Below are positions 1 to 8,785 of a stretch of DNA of 43,509 nt, one piece after another. Source of the DNA: an uncultured Bacteroidota bacterium (GTDB taxonomy: Bacteria > Bacteroidota > Bacteroidia > JABEUT01); NCBI GenBank assembly GCA_903863935.1, contig CAIPDV010000045.1, positions 1 to 43,509 of the forward strand. The letters run 5' to 3'. Position 1 is the stretch's first letter, and each line of letters starts with the position of its first letter. The notes under the pieces were generated by a model. The model searched no databases. It saw only the letters and a list, made by a program, of their open reading frames with translations, and had not been told where the DNA came from. Both the position numbers and the translations under genes were made by a program.

Positions 1-161
1 ATAGGCACCGCTCCGCCCACACCCATATCGACACTTTTAGCACCCGTCGTGGGATCCGCCGTGTAATTATTATTTACTTCTGCACACAACAAGCAATAGG
101 CAGTAAATAATAATATATATATAGAAAAAGTAATAAAATTTGTTTGTATATATTGTAACAA
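1..161 (-). CDS. Probable SpvB/RHS-type exported protein, N-terminal fragment
   Basis: This reading frame runs off the left edge of the window; only about 53 codons are visible. It has a hydrophobic signal-like stretch (ILLFTAYCLLC) followed by a polar segment ending in GAKSVDMGVGGAVP. From memory of the family, that wording resembles the beginning of SpvB-domain/RHS-like insecticidal-toxin-type proteins of Bacteroidota; this is recognition, not a search result. No ATG lies in frame close to the signal segment, so I placed the start at a TTG (159-161), which is uncertain. It is transcribed away from the adhesin-like gene at 436. Alternatively it could be any other exported protein with a similar leader. 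Confidence 0.45.
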   Translation of the reverse strand, partial: MLQYIQTNFITFSIYILLFTAYCLLCAEVNNNYTADPTTGAKSVDMGVGGAVP

Positions 162-435
162 ATGATATTTATCATGCGTAATAGCAATCCGGATTAAAGA
201 AAAGGAAGCGGTAAAGAGGAGCATTTTAATTATAATCTAAGCCGTCGGGCTAGATTGTCCTATTTTCATTTGAAAATACCTGATTAAAGTCAGTTTTTGA
301 ATATAATCCCTCATCTTTACATTAAAATGGGATTAAAATGGGAGATAGATGTCCTTAATAGCAATCTGTTTCAAAATTTATTCGGTAATTGGTATACTGT
401 CTATGCTCTAATTGATATTAATTATTTCTTAATAT
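162..435. other. Intergenic region with two hairpins between divergent genes
   Basis: No gene is seen here. A stem-loop at 234-256 has 6-bp outer arms (AATCTA/TAGATT), a one-base bulge and an inner GCC/GGC step around a GTCG loop. A second short palindrome at 261-278 has 7-bp arms around ATTT. I see no exact TAnnTTTG box before the gene at 436, so its promoter is unassigned. Confidence 0.4.
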
Positions 436-3282
436 ATGAATAAACATTACATCAAAGGCGTTTTAGTTGCGCTGTTTTTAGGTGTTACCTTCGGACTTTT
501 TGCACAAACAGGTTATGTTTCTATTAACCAGTCCGGTGCGGCTAGTACCAATCCTGCCATACTTGATTTAAGCCATTCTTCCAATGCACATTTGGGTTTA
601 CTTTTGCCTAATGTAAGCTTAACATCCACTTCAGATGTAACAACTATTCCCGGCCCTACAGTTGGAATGCTGGTATGGAATACGAATGCTGCATTGCCCT
701 TGGGTGTAGGTTTTTATTATTACTCAGGATCAGCCTGGTTATATGTTAACAACAGCGGCGGTGGTAGCGGAATTTCAGGAGCAGGAACACTTAACTATCT
801 GGCAAGATGGACCAGTTCTTCAAACATTGGAACAGGAGCAGCCCAAGATAATGGAACAGGTGTAAGTATATCTTCAACAGCTTTAACCCCTGTAAATAAA
901 TTGGATGTTAACGGTAATGCAGCTTTTGGAACATATGCCGGAACTGCTGCGCCAGTTAATGGAATGATCATTTCAGGCCAAACAGGTATTGGTATTGTAG
1001 CTCCTAACGCTTCAGCTGCGCTGGATGTAACTTCAACTACGGGCGGATTGCTGCCCCCAAGAATGACAGTAGGCCAAATGAATTCCATCCCTTCACCGGC
1101 AACGGGCTTAATGGTTTTTAATACCACCAGCAATTGCGTTGAATATTACACAGGTACTGCATGGCAATATGTTTCTTGCCAGTGTGCTTCAGCTCCTTCC
1201 ACTCCGGGTGTTATAACCGGCAGTGCTTCTCCTTGTGCAACCTCAACAGGAAATACATACAGTATTGCCGCTGTGGCAGGTGCGTTATATTATACATGGA
1301 CTTTACCGACTGGTGCAACTATTACCGCAGGAACCGGAACAACTTCTATTACTGTAACTATGGGAACAACCAATGGCAACATTACGGTTACTGCCTCTAA
1401 CAGTTGCGGAACCAGTGCTGCCAGTACACTTGCAGTTACTTTATTACCTGTTCCGGCAACACCAGGAACTATTGCAGGATCAACAGTGCCTTGTATTTCT
1501 TCTGTAGGCAACGTTTATAGCATAGCCGCTGTGGCAGGTGCCACCTCCTATACATGGACAGTTCCAGCAGGGGCATCAATTACTGCAGGGGCAGGAACAA
1601 CTTCTATAACAGTAACCATGGGTGTATCCTCAGGAAACATTACCGTTACAGCTAATAATGCTTGCGGAAGCAGTGCTGCCAGTACGCTTGCTACAACAAT
1701 TACATCAACCCCTTCAGCTCCCGGTATAATATCCGGGTCAGCTACACCTTGCGCTTCCAGCACAGGTAATGTGTATACTATAGCGGCTGTTGCCAGTGCA
1801 ACAACCTATACATGGTCGCTTCCTGCCGGTGCTACTATTACTGCCGGAGCCGGAACTACCTCTATTACTGTTACCATGGGAACAACCAATGGAAATATTA
1901 CAGTTACTGCCGGCAATGCCTGTGGAACAAGTGCCGCAGGGCCTGCATTCGCAATTACGCGTAGCAATATACCGGCCACTCCTTTAGCAATTGCAGGAAC
2001 AACATCGTATTGTAACCAATATAGTACTACAGGCCACGTTTATAGTATTACTACTGTTCCCGGAGCCACTACGTATAACTGGACCGTTCCGGTAGGCATT
2101 GGTACAATTACAGCAGGGGCAGGAACAACTTCAATTACAGTTACATTAGGCGCTGCATATTCCACAGGAAATATAACCGTTACTGCACAGAACGCCTGCG
2201 GAACAAGCGCAGCAAGTAGTTTGGCAGATACCGTTAATGGAACCCCTTCGGTACCTACAGTTCCTTCAGGAACCACAACTCCATCAACAAGTACTTCTTT
2301 CGTTTATACTACTACTGCGATTACAAATGCAACAACATATACATGGTCAACATCCAATACAAACCTTGCAACAGTATTCAGTGGACAGGGAACCACCTCG
2401 GCAACCATATTAAATACGGCCACGGCCGGAACATATACTATCTGTGTAACAGCAGGTAATGCTTGTGGAACAAGTGCCACTTCTTGCTTAACGGTAACTT
2501 CTTCGGGTTGTGTTATTGTACATAGCACATTCACAGGTACAGCAGGTTCTATTACAAGTTGGACGGTTCCTTGTGGTATCACATCAATTACTATTACAGC
2601 CAAGGGAGCAAAAGGTGGTGGTGGAAATGCTACTTATTATGGAAAAGGTGCAACTGTGGTTGGTACATTTACCGTTACTCCTGGCCATGTTATGAAAGTT
2701 TTAACTGCAACGGCGGGAACCACAACTTCAGATAGTTATGGCGGCGGCGGCGGCGGCGGAAGTTTTGTATGGGATAATAATTCGACCACACTGTATGTTG
2801 CCGCAGGCGGCGGCGGCGGCGGCGGCTCTCCATGCACATTGACAGGAGGGGCAGGATCATCTACGAATAATCCTACGTCAGCGGTTTCGGGTGGTCTGCT
2901 TTCAGCGGCAGGTGGTGCCGGAGGTAACGGAGGTTCAGGAGGCTCAGGAAATGGAGCAGCTGGTGGTGCGGGATGGCTATCGAATGGTGCCGGAGGAGTA
3001 AACGGTGGTTCAGTGGGTGGTTCGAAACCTGCCAATGGAGGAGCAGGCGGTACGGCAGGTGGCAGTTATGGTGGGCCCGGAGGATTCGGCGGTGGCGGGG
3101 GTTCTTGGGAAAGCGGCTGTGCTGCAAGCGGCGGCGGCGGCGGATACAATGGCGGCGGCGGCGGTAATGGTGATGATGGTGGTGGTGGTGGTGGTGGCTC
3201 ATACGTTGCTCCATTCGGAACTGGAACCTCAATGACTGCCGGGACAAATAATGCGACAGGCTCTGTAACTATTGTGTATTAA
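436..3282 (+). CDS. Secreted repeat protein 1: N-module, Ig/PKD-like repeats, glycine-rich C-terminal domain
   Basis: A 948-residue exported protein of adhesin-like build. A signal peptide (about 1-24, ending FGLFAQ) is followed by an N-terminal module shared with the next two genes, including a segment near residues 205-250 with LLPPRMT, ATGLMVFN and YYTGTAWQYVSC. About five Ig/PKD-like repeats of 80-90 residues follow (about 250-690), each with a YTW box, TTSITVTMG and a Cys-Gly-Thr/Ser (CGTS) turn. From about 690 the chain changes to a glycine-rich domain beginning WTVPCGITSITI, which resembles bacterial glycine-rich domains with ALK/LTK-like spacing. No T9SS sorting domain is visible; it ends GSVTIVY. 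Function is inferred to be surface structure or adhesion; no catalytic residues are seen. Confidence 0.8.
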   Translation: MNKHYIKGVLVALFLGVTFGLFAQTGYVSINQSGAASTNPAILDLSHSSNAHLGLLLPNVSLTSTSDVTTIPGPTVGMLVWNTNAALPLGVGFYYYSGSAWLYVNNSGGGSGISGAGTLNYLARWTSSSNIGTGAAQDNGTGVSISSTALTPVNKLDVNGNAAFGTYAGTAAPVNGMIISGQTGIGIVAPNASAALDVTSTTGGLLPPRMTVGQMNSIPSPATGLMVFNTTSNCVEYYTGTAWQYVSCQCASAPSTPGVITGSASPCATSTGNTYSIAAVAGALYYTWTLPTGATITAGTGTTSITVTMGTTNGNITVTASNSCGTSAASTLAVTLLPVPATPGTIAGSTVPCISSVGNVYSIAAVAGATSYTWTVPAGASITAGAGTTSITVTMGVSSGNITVTANNACGSSAASTLATTITSTPSAPGIISGSATPCASSTGNVYTIAAVASATTYTWSLPAGATITAGAGTTSITVTMGTTNGNITVTAGNACGTSAAGPAFAITRSNIPATPLAIAGTTSYCNQYSTTGHVYSITTVPGATTYNWTVPVGIGTITAGAGTTSITVTLGAAYSTGNITVTAQNACGTSAASSLADTVNGTPSVPTVPSGTTTPSTSTSFVYTTTAITNATTYTWSTSNTNLATVFSGQGTTSATILNTATAGTYTICVTAGNACGTSATSCLTVTSSGCVIVHSTFTGTAGSITSWTVPCGITSITITAKGAKGGGGNATYYGKGATVVGTFTVTPGHVMKVLTATAGTTTSDSYGGGGGGGSFVWDNNSTTLYVAAGGGGGGGSPCTLTGGAGSSTNNPTSAVSGGLLSAAGGAGGNGGSGGSGNGAAGGAGWLSNGAGGVNGGSVGGSKPANGGAGGTAGGSYGGPGGFGGGGGSWESGCAASGGGGGYNGGGGGNGDDGGGGGGGSYVAPFGTGTSMTAGTNNATGSVTIVY
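1183..2510 (+). repeat. Array of about five Ig/PKD-like coding repeats
   Basis: Units of about 250-270 bp repeat inside the first secreted-protein gene. Each encodes a segment starting near TPG-I-GS, a central YTW, then GTTSITVTMG and a Cys-Gly turn. Units 1 to 3 are the most alike at DNA level, suggesting fairly recent duplication; the last two are more diverged. Such arrays can gain or lose units by recombination. Confidence 0.75.
2740..3200 (+). repeat. Glycine-codon runs (GGC and GGT triplet tracts)
   Basis: The glycine-rich domain of the first secreted protein contains several perfect triplet runs: GGC runs near 2740-2758, 2806-2825 and 3129-3142, and a GGT run near 3178-3198. Each is a whole number of codons within the open frame, so slippage would change Gly-run length in steps of one residue without breaking the frame. 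Confidence 0.8.
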
Positions 3283-3355
3283 AAAAGAGAAGGACTTATA
3301 TTGAAAAAATAAAAGAGCATTGACCAATACGAAAAAATTCAGTAAACATATAAAT

Positions 3356-5275
3356 ATGAATAAGCATTACATAAAAGGTGCCTTGGTTGCACTCCTGTTA
3401 AGTGTTTCATTTGGGCTTTACGCACAAACAGGTAACGTTGCCATTAACCAAAATGGTAACCCTCCGGATGCATCTGCCATTTTGGATTTAAAATCCAATC
3501 CGAATATGGGATTCCTGATGACAAAAGTTAACCTTGCATCCACAACCGATGCTGTTACCATTCCCACCCCTACAGCAGGAATGATTGTTTGGAATACAAA
3601 TGCCGCTTTGACATTGGGTGTTGGTTTTTATTACTGGACAGGCACTGCCTTAACTCCAAATAACACCTGGCTTTATATTAATAACAGCGGAACAGGAAGT
3701 TCACTAACAGGCTTGGGAATTGCAGGATATTCAGCTAAATGGACCAGCGTTTCAAACCTATCTACAGGTGTTTTGCAGGATAATGGAACGGGTGTAAGTA
3801 TTTCTTCTACGGCTTTAACTCCTGTAAACAAATTAGATGTGAAAGGAAATGCTGCTTTTGGTACCTATGCCGGAACTGCTGGCCCTGCCAATGGACTTGT
3901 AGTTTCAGGAAATGTTGGAATGGGAACAAATGCGCCTAATGCATCGGCGGCACTTGATATTACTTCAACAACTCAGGGGTTGCTTCCTCCACGGGTAGCC
4001 AATCCTGCACTTATTGTCGGTCCGGCTACCGGATTACTGGTATTAAATTCTACCACCAATTGCCTTCAATATTATACAGGAGTATCCTGGTTAAGCATAG
4101 CTTGCCCATGTAATACCCCACCTGCAACACCAGGAACCATTTCAGGAAGTATATCCTTATGCTCAGGTTCTTCAGGTAACGTATATACTATTCCTGCAGT
4201 GGCAAATGCAACATCTTATGTTTGGACCGTTCCAGCGGGCTCTACTATTACATCAGGTCAGGGAACAACAAGTATAACAGTTACAGCCGGAGCAACCTCA
4301 GGGGTAATTAGTATAGCAGCAGTAAACACTTGCGGAACCAGTTCTATTGCAACCTTAACATTAACTATTTCAAGCGGAATTCCTTCTACTCCTGCGGTTC
4401 CTTCTGGACTATCTGTAGTTGCAATAAGTTCAGCAAGCACATATACTACTGCCGTTGTTGCAGGAGCCACATCATACACATGGTCGGTATCAAGTACAAA
4501 TGCTTCAATAACATCAGGACAGGGTACAACTTCAGTTACTATAAACTTTAACGCGACTCCTTCTACCATTAATATATGTGTGGTAGCAAGCAATGCATGT
4601 GGCACAAGCGCATCTGCATGCAAGTCAGTCACATCTTCTGCCTGCGTTCCTGCTGCAACTTTAGACATGTATGTTAACGGGGCCTCTGCTACTTCTTTCA
4701 GCATTACAACTGCCACAGCTAATGAAGTTATAGTTATTTATGCAATGGGTTACAGTGGTCCATATACCGGCAGTGCAACTGTTGATGGGCTTCCGGCCAC
4801 TTTTGAACTGCAGGAAGAAATTAGTAACTCTTCCGGATCGGCGGTATTAGCCTATTTTGCAGCAACAGCCGGAGTACACAATATTGTAATTAATGAAGCC
4901 GGTTATGGTGGGTACTGGTCAAATTTTGCGTATGCAATAAAGGGAAATGCTTGCAGCAGTTTAAGTTTAGCTAAAACAACCTTTTCCGGTGCTGCTACAA
5001 ATTCGTTTAATACCATCAGTGCATCCATTACTACACCGGCAGCAAATTGTTATTTATTATGTGGCGGTTCATCCAATATGTCAGTTTGCGGTCCAACAAC
5101 TGCATTCAGCGGGGCTATAAATGCAGTAACAGCCTCCAACGTTGTTACTGGTTGTGTTGAAGGAGCCGTTGGAGATATTGCAGAACCAACTGCTGGAACA
5201 TATACAGTAGCAAATACAAATGTTCCCGGAGGCTATACGGGTCAAACAATTATTTTAGTTTCGGTTCAACCATAA
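3356..5275 (+). CDS. Secreted repeat protein 2, same N-module with a different C-terminal domain
   Basis: A protein of about 639 residues starting at the ATG that gives MNKHYIKGALVALLLSVSF, nearly identical to the start of its upstream neighbour; an upstream in-frame ATG at 3320 would add 12 residues before the signal peptide and is less likely. It repeats the shared module (VGFYYWTG, DNGTGVSISSTALTPVNKLD, LLPPRVANPA, CLQYYTGVSW), has about two Ig/PKD-like repeats, then a C-terminal domain of about 210 residues beginning after VTSSAC that contains TATANEVIVIYAMGYSG. That C-terminal domain recurs in the third gene and I do not recognise it. The gene follows the first by 73 bp and has no clear promoter of its own, so co-transcription is likely. 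Confidence 0.8.
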   Translation: MNKHYIKGALVALLLSVSFGLYAQTGNVAINQNGNPPDASAILDLKSNPNMGFLMTKVNLASTTDAVTIPTPTAGMIVWNTNAALTLGVGFYYWTGTALTPNNTWLYINNSGTGSSLTGLGIAGYSAKWTSVSNLSTGVLQDNGTGVSISSTALTPVNKLDVKGNAAFGTYAGTAGPANGLVVSGNVGMGTNAPNASAALDITSTTQGLLPPRVANPALIVGPATGLLVLNSTTNCLQYYTGVSWLSIACPCNTPPATPGTISGSISLCSGSSGNVYTIPAVANATSYVWTVPAGSTITSGQGTTSITVTAGATSGVISIAAVNTCGTSSIATLTLTISSGIPSTPAVPSGLSVVAISSASTYTTAVVAGATSYTWSVSSTNASITSGQGTTSVTINFNATPSTINICVVASNACGTSASACKSVTSSACVPAATLDMYVNGASATSFSITTATANEVIVIYAMGYSGPYTGSATVDGLPATFELQEEISNSSGSAVLAYFAATAGVHNIVINEAGYGGYWSNFAYAIKGNACSSLSLAKTTFSGAATNSFNTISASITTPAANCYLLCGGSSNMSVCGPTTAFSGAINAVTASNVVTGCVEGAVGDIAEPTAGTYTVANTNVPGGYTGQTIILVSVQP

Positions 5276-5423
5276 ATTATTTTGGCGTCTATTCAGATAT
5301 AGTAAGATTGAAATACGTAATAATAAAACAGCAACAGGATAAAAACAAAGCACACTAAAAGTGCAGATATAGTTAGAAGAATAAAATTGATACGTTATGT
5401 ATAAATTCAGAAAATATAGTAGT

Positions 5424-7118
5424 ATGAATAAAAATTATATGAAAAGTGCACTTGTAACACTTATGTTAGGTGTTTCGTTCGCGCTTTATGCTCAGCCTGC
5501 AAACGTGGCAATTAATCCTGCCGGAGCATCCAGTGCCAACCCTGCCATTTTGGATCTTAGCGATGCATCCAATGCCAATCTCGGGTTTTTAATACCGAAT
5601 GTAAGTTTGCTGTCGACTACTGATAACACTACCGTTGTGTCTGCCGCAACCGGATTGCTGGTTTGGAATACCAATGCTGCTATGGTTGGTGGTTTGGGCG
5701 TTGGTTTTTATTACTGGTCGGGTACTACATGGTTATATATTATGAACAGCGGTGCCGGAAGTGCCATTACAGGTGTAGGTATTGCAGGATATGACGGACG
5801 CTGGACAAGCGGAACCGCAATTGGAACCGGAGTAACCCAAGACAACGGAACAGGTGTAAGTATTTCATCTACTGTTTTGGCACCCGTAAATAAATTAGAT
5901 GTGAAGGGAAATGCTGCGTTTGGTTCCTATGCCGGAACGGCTGCTCCTGCTAATGGCTTGATCGTATCGGGCCAGGTGGGAATCGGCACCAGTGCACCCA
6001 ATGCATCAGCAGCTTTGGATGTTACATCAAGCACTCAAGGATTATTGCCTCCGCGTGTGGCAAACCCGGCAACCATAGTAACCCCGGCTGCAGGATTGGT
6101 GGTATTAAATAGTACTACTGGTTGTATTCAATTTTATAATGGAGTATCCTGGCAAAATATATCATGTCCTTGTGCAGTTACAGCTCCAGGGGCAGTTACA
6201 GGTAATACGGGGCCTCTTATTAGTACATCAGCAACATATACCTGTGGCACTGTTGCCGGAGCTACAAGCTACAATTGGTCAGTATCCACTACCAACGGAG
6301 TAGTAACCGCTGGTCAAGGAACAACTTCTGCAACCATAACTTTTAGTGGAACCGCTGGAACGATGAATGTTTGCGCTACCGCAACAGTTGGGTTTTGTAC
6401 CAGTGCGCCCACTTGTTTAACCGTAACTTCTAGTTCCTGTAACCCTGTAGTTGTAAGGGATGCCATTAGTGGAACTGCCCCTACTCAAATTGCAGGAACT
6501 ACAAGCACTATTAATATTACAACAACCGCAGCAAACGAAATTGTTGTTGTTGGAGCTGAGGGTGATCCGTTCGGGTCAGCCATTAACTGCACCGTTACCT
6601 ACACGGGACCTAGTAGTGGAACAGCGACTTTTATGAATTCCGCAACTGGTACCTACGGAGGTACAGCCGTATTTGCTTTTGCTGCACCCACTGCAGGGGT
6701 ATATAGTATTATTATTGCGGAGGGTAATTATAGTACAACCTATTCTATGAATTTTGCGGCTTCGTTTAAAGGATTTTGTTCCCCGGCCACGGTTGCCGGG
6801 AATGTTGTAAATGGGGCAACAACCAGCTATCCTACCGGGACAGGTTTGCCTAGTGAAAGCACATCTGTAACAACCAGCATTGCAAACTCAGTCATATTTA
6901 CTTCCTATGGCGATGCTAACGGCGGCGGAAGCGCAGAAACTTGGACTGGTGCAACTATATTGGGAAGTCCGGGATATTTATTTATTTCGGGTGGCGAGGA
7001 TGGTTCCAATTCATACACTTCATGTCCAATACCAGCAACGTATGTTCCAACAGTATCTATAACAGGCGGCTCATATATTGATTATGCAGGATTGGTTTCT
7101 GTTATTATTCACCCCTAA
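5424..7118 (+). CDS. Secreted repeat protein 3, same N-module and unknown C-terminal domain
   Basis: About 564 residues from the ATG at 5424 (MNKNYMKSALVTLMLGVSF), chosen because it aligns with the starts of the two upstream paralogues; an ATG at 5397 would add nine residues. It carries the shared N-terminal module (PAILDLSDASNANLGFLIPN, LLPPRVANPA, CIQFYNGVSW), a single Ig-like repeat and then the C-terminal domain also seen in protein 2 (TTAANEIVVVGAEGD, later SMNFAASFKGFC). No T9SS sorting domain is recognisable; the protein ends LVSVIIHP. Repeat number falls from about five to two to one across the three genes, which suggests expansion or loss of units by recombination. Role is inferred as an extracellular structural or adhesive protein. 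Confidence 0.8.
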   Translation: MNKNYMKSALVTLMLGVSFALYAQPANVAINPAGASSANPAILDLSDASNANLGFLIPNVSLLSTTDNTTVVSAATGLLVWNTNAAMVGGLGVGFYYWSGTTWLYIMNSGAGSAITGVGIAGYDGRWTSGTAIGTGVTQDNGTGVSISSTVLAPVNKLDVKGNAAFGSYAGTAAPANGLIVSGQVGIGTSAPNASAALDVTSSTQGLLPPRVANPATIVTPAAGLVVLNSTTGCIQFYNGVSWQNISCPCAVTAPGAVTGNTGPLISTSATYTCGTVAGATSYNWSVSTTNGVVTAGQGTTSATITFSGTAGTMNVCATATVGFCTSAPTCLTVTSSSCNPVVVRDAISGTAPTQIAGTTSTINITTTAANEIVVVGAEGDPFGSAINCTVTYTGPSSGTATFMNSATGTYGGTAVFAFAAPTAGVYSIIIAEGNYSTTYSMNFAASFKGFCSPATVAGNVVNGATTSYPTGTGLPSESTSVTTSIANSVIFTSYGDANGGGSAETWTGATILGSPGYLFISGGEDGSNSYTSCPIPATYVPTVSITGGSYIDYAGLVSVIIHP

Positions 7119-7297
7119 ACTTCAAATTGATTTTTTGATGTCGACCACAATTTCTTAAATAAAACCATCAATTTTTATCTTGTAAAACGATAGTGGTTTT
7201 TAGTGTTTGGGCTGTTTGAATAACTGATTACAAAATTGTTGAAGAATATATTTTCGATGGGTTCATAGGTATATTCAATTAAGTAGAGAAATAAAAG

Positions 7298-7330
7298 TGG
7301 TTTTTTAGAAAAGGGGAAACCATTTTTTTT
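7298..7330 (+). terminator. Stem-loop followed by T8, terminator- or attenuator-like
   Basis: Arms TGGTTT (7298-7303) and AAACCA (7317-7322) enclose a 13-nt loop and are followed immediately by eight T residues. The stem is only 6 bp. It ends eight bases before the GTG start of the next gene, so it could end the adhesin transcript or attenuate the downstream gene. Confidence 0.4.
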
Positions 7331-7338
7331 AAATTTCA

Positions 7339-8070
7339 GTGAAAAGGTTCTCAGCATTGTTTCTCATATTAATAAGTGCTCCAATTTTTGGGCAGGACCT
7401 ACATTTGATAGAGAGAGAACTGGTTAAGTTCTTCATTAAGGCCGAATACTATCCTCATAATCCGCTCAAGGCCACAAAAAAAGATGGTTCTGTGGAAGAT
7501 AGTGTTTTTCAGGCAAAGTTTTTGGAAATTACCGGTACAATACCCGGAACACTCACCTATCCATTTGATTCGCTTAAACTACTTAACCTATATTTAACTA
7601 CCGGAAGCATTTTTAGTTCCAACGATAGTAGTGCCAGAATATATTGCCTGCGCTCCCGGAATTACTTTCAGTATAAATTCGGAGATGGTGTAAGATCCAT
7701 TTTACTCCCCGTTGAAAAAGGAGCATTGGAATTTAGGCGGGGTTACCGGAATCTGTACAGTTTTTCTGACAACAAAAAAACATATTATCTGGGAATTTAC
7801 CTTTTTGCCGATGGTGAAGGAGTTCGCATTTTTTCAATAAATCCCAAGGGTTCTGTTGATACGCTTCCTCTCTTCAAAACGAAAGAAGGTATGAAAAACA
7901 AAATTATGTACCATGCCAAAAATTGCAGGGATAACCCCGATGGATACATTTACTTTGACGCTTTAAATAAAGTATTATACATGCCGGTAACAAACGATTC
8001 GGGTGAATTGGAAAAAAAACCGGAGGCTTATAAATTTAACGGTAAATTTTTCAAAAAATCTGGCAAATAG
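7339..8070 (+). CDS. Exported protein of unknown function, GTG start
   Basis: 243 residues with a clear signal peptide (KRFSALFLILISAPIFGQ). The start must be GTG at 7339: an in-frame TAA lies at 7330-7332 and there is no ATG before the signal peptide. The mature part is rich in aromatic and basic residues with no motif I recognise; segments such as NYFQYKFGDGVRSILLPVEK and TYYLGIYLFADGEGVRIFS suggest a beta-rich fold. Possibly periplasmic or surface-exposed. It stands alone on its strand between the adhesin cluster and a decayed gene. Confidence 0.7.
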   Translation: MKRFSALFLILISAPIFGQDLHLIERELVKFFIKAEYYPHNPLKATKKDGSVEDSVFQAKFLEITGTIPGTLTYPFDSLKLLNLYLTTGSIFSSNDSSARIYCLRSRNYFQYKFGDGVRSILLPVEKGALEFRRGYRNLYSFSDNKKTYYLGIYLFADGEGVRIFSINPKGSVDTLPLFKTKEGMKNKIMYHAKNCRDNPDGYIYFDALNKVLYMPVTNDSGELEKKPEAYKFNGKFFKKSGK

Positions 8071-8203
8071 GTTTTTTGCATCCCTAGACGTAATGAGTGT
8101 TCCTTTTTTAAATAACTGAGGCTAATTTTCTTTTAATAAGGATTAGAAAACTTTCAAGTGCGAAACCATTAAGTGTAACCTCATTAATAATGCCGCCGTA
8201 TAA

Positions 8204-8656
8204 TTAGCAGCAATTGAAAGTTTAACGCCTTTAAAAGAACCTATTCGTAACGCCAATGATGGCTCAGGTAATTTAAGCTGGAGAAAAGTTACTACCGCAG
8301 CAAGTCAAACGGCATGGACCTCCAATTATTCTGGTAATACTTTCCTTTCTACCGCTGTTCAAACAGTAACAGTTACTACTACATCTGCCACTGACAAGGT
8401 GATGATACAGGCAGTTTATAAAGGGACCAACACATCCGGCTCAACCAGAACATACGGACTTGGAATTAAAAGAGCTGCTACAGTTATTGACGAAGCAGAT
8501 CTATCAGCCTCATCAAATTCAGATTTTAATGTTAAAGATGTTTATCTGGATACTCCTGGTGCCTGCACTTTCACTTATACGCTTGATTTATTCGGAGCAT
8601 CAAATAGCAATACCGTTAACGGAACAACTTTAATAGTTCAGGTTATTCCACAATAA
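8204..8656 (+). pseudogene. Remnant of an exported protein gene lacking its start
   Basis: The frame is open for 150 codons from just after a TAA at 8201-8203 to a TAA at 8654-8656, but the first ATG comes only at 8402, after a coherent beta-rich stretch (NDGSGNLSWRKVTTAASQTAW). The 84-85-residue product that could start at 8399/8402 would begin in mid-domain. The likeliest reading is the 3' end of a larger gene whose 5' end has been lost. The C-terminal part (YGLGIKRAATVIDEADLS, ending LIVQVIPQ) resembles small beta-sandwich domains of phage-tail or surface proteins, but I cannot name it. Confidence 0.5.
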
Positions 8657-8785
8657 TTTTTTTAATTTTTTACACATGAAGAATTTCGTTCAGAAACTTG
8701 TAATGTTATTTTTAGTAAAAAATAATAAACTGAAAATGGTTCGTATAAAGGCAAGTGTAGATAAATTCAGAAGATAACCTGTTCC

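Noticed and set aside
2736-3247. Long minus-strand frames rich in Pro or His over the glycine-rich domain
   Set aside because: They are antisense readings of GGC/GGT codon runs in a clearly coding plus-strand gene and have no signal or promoter.
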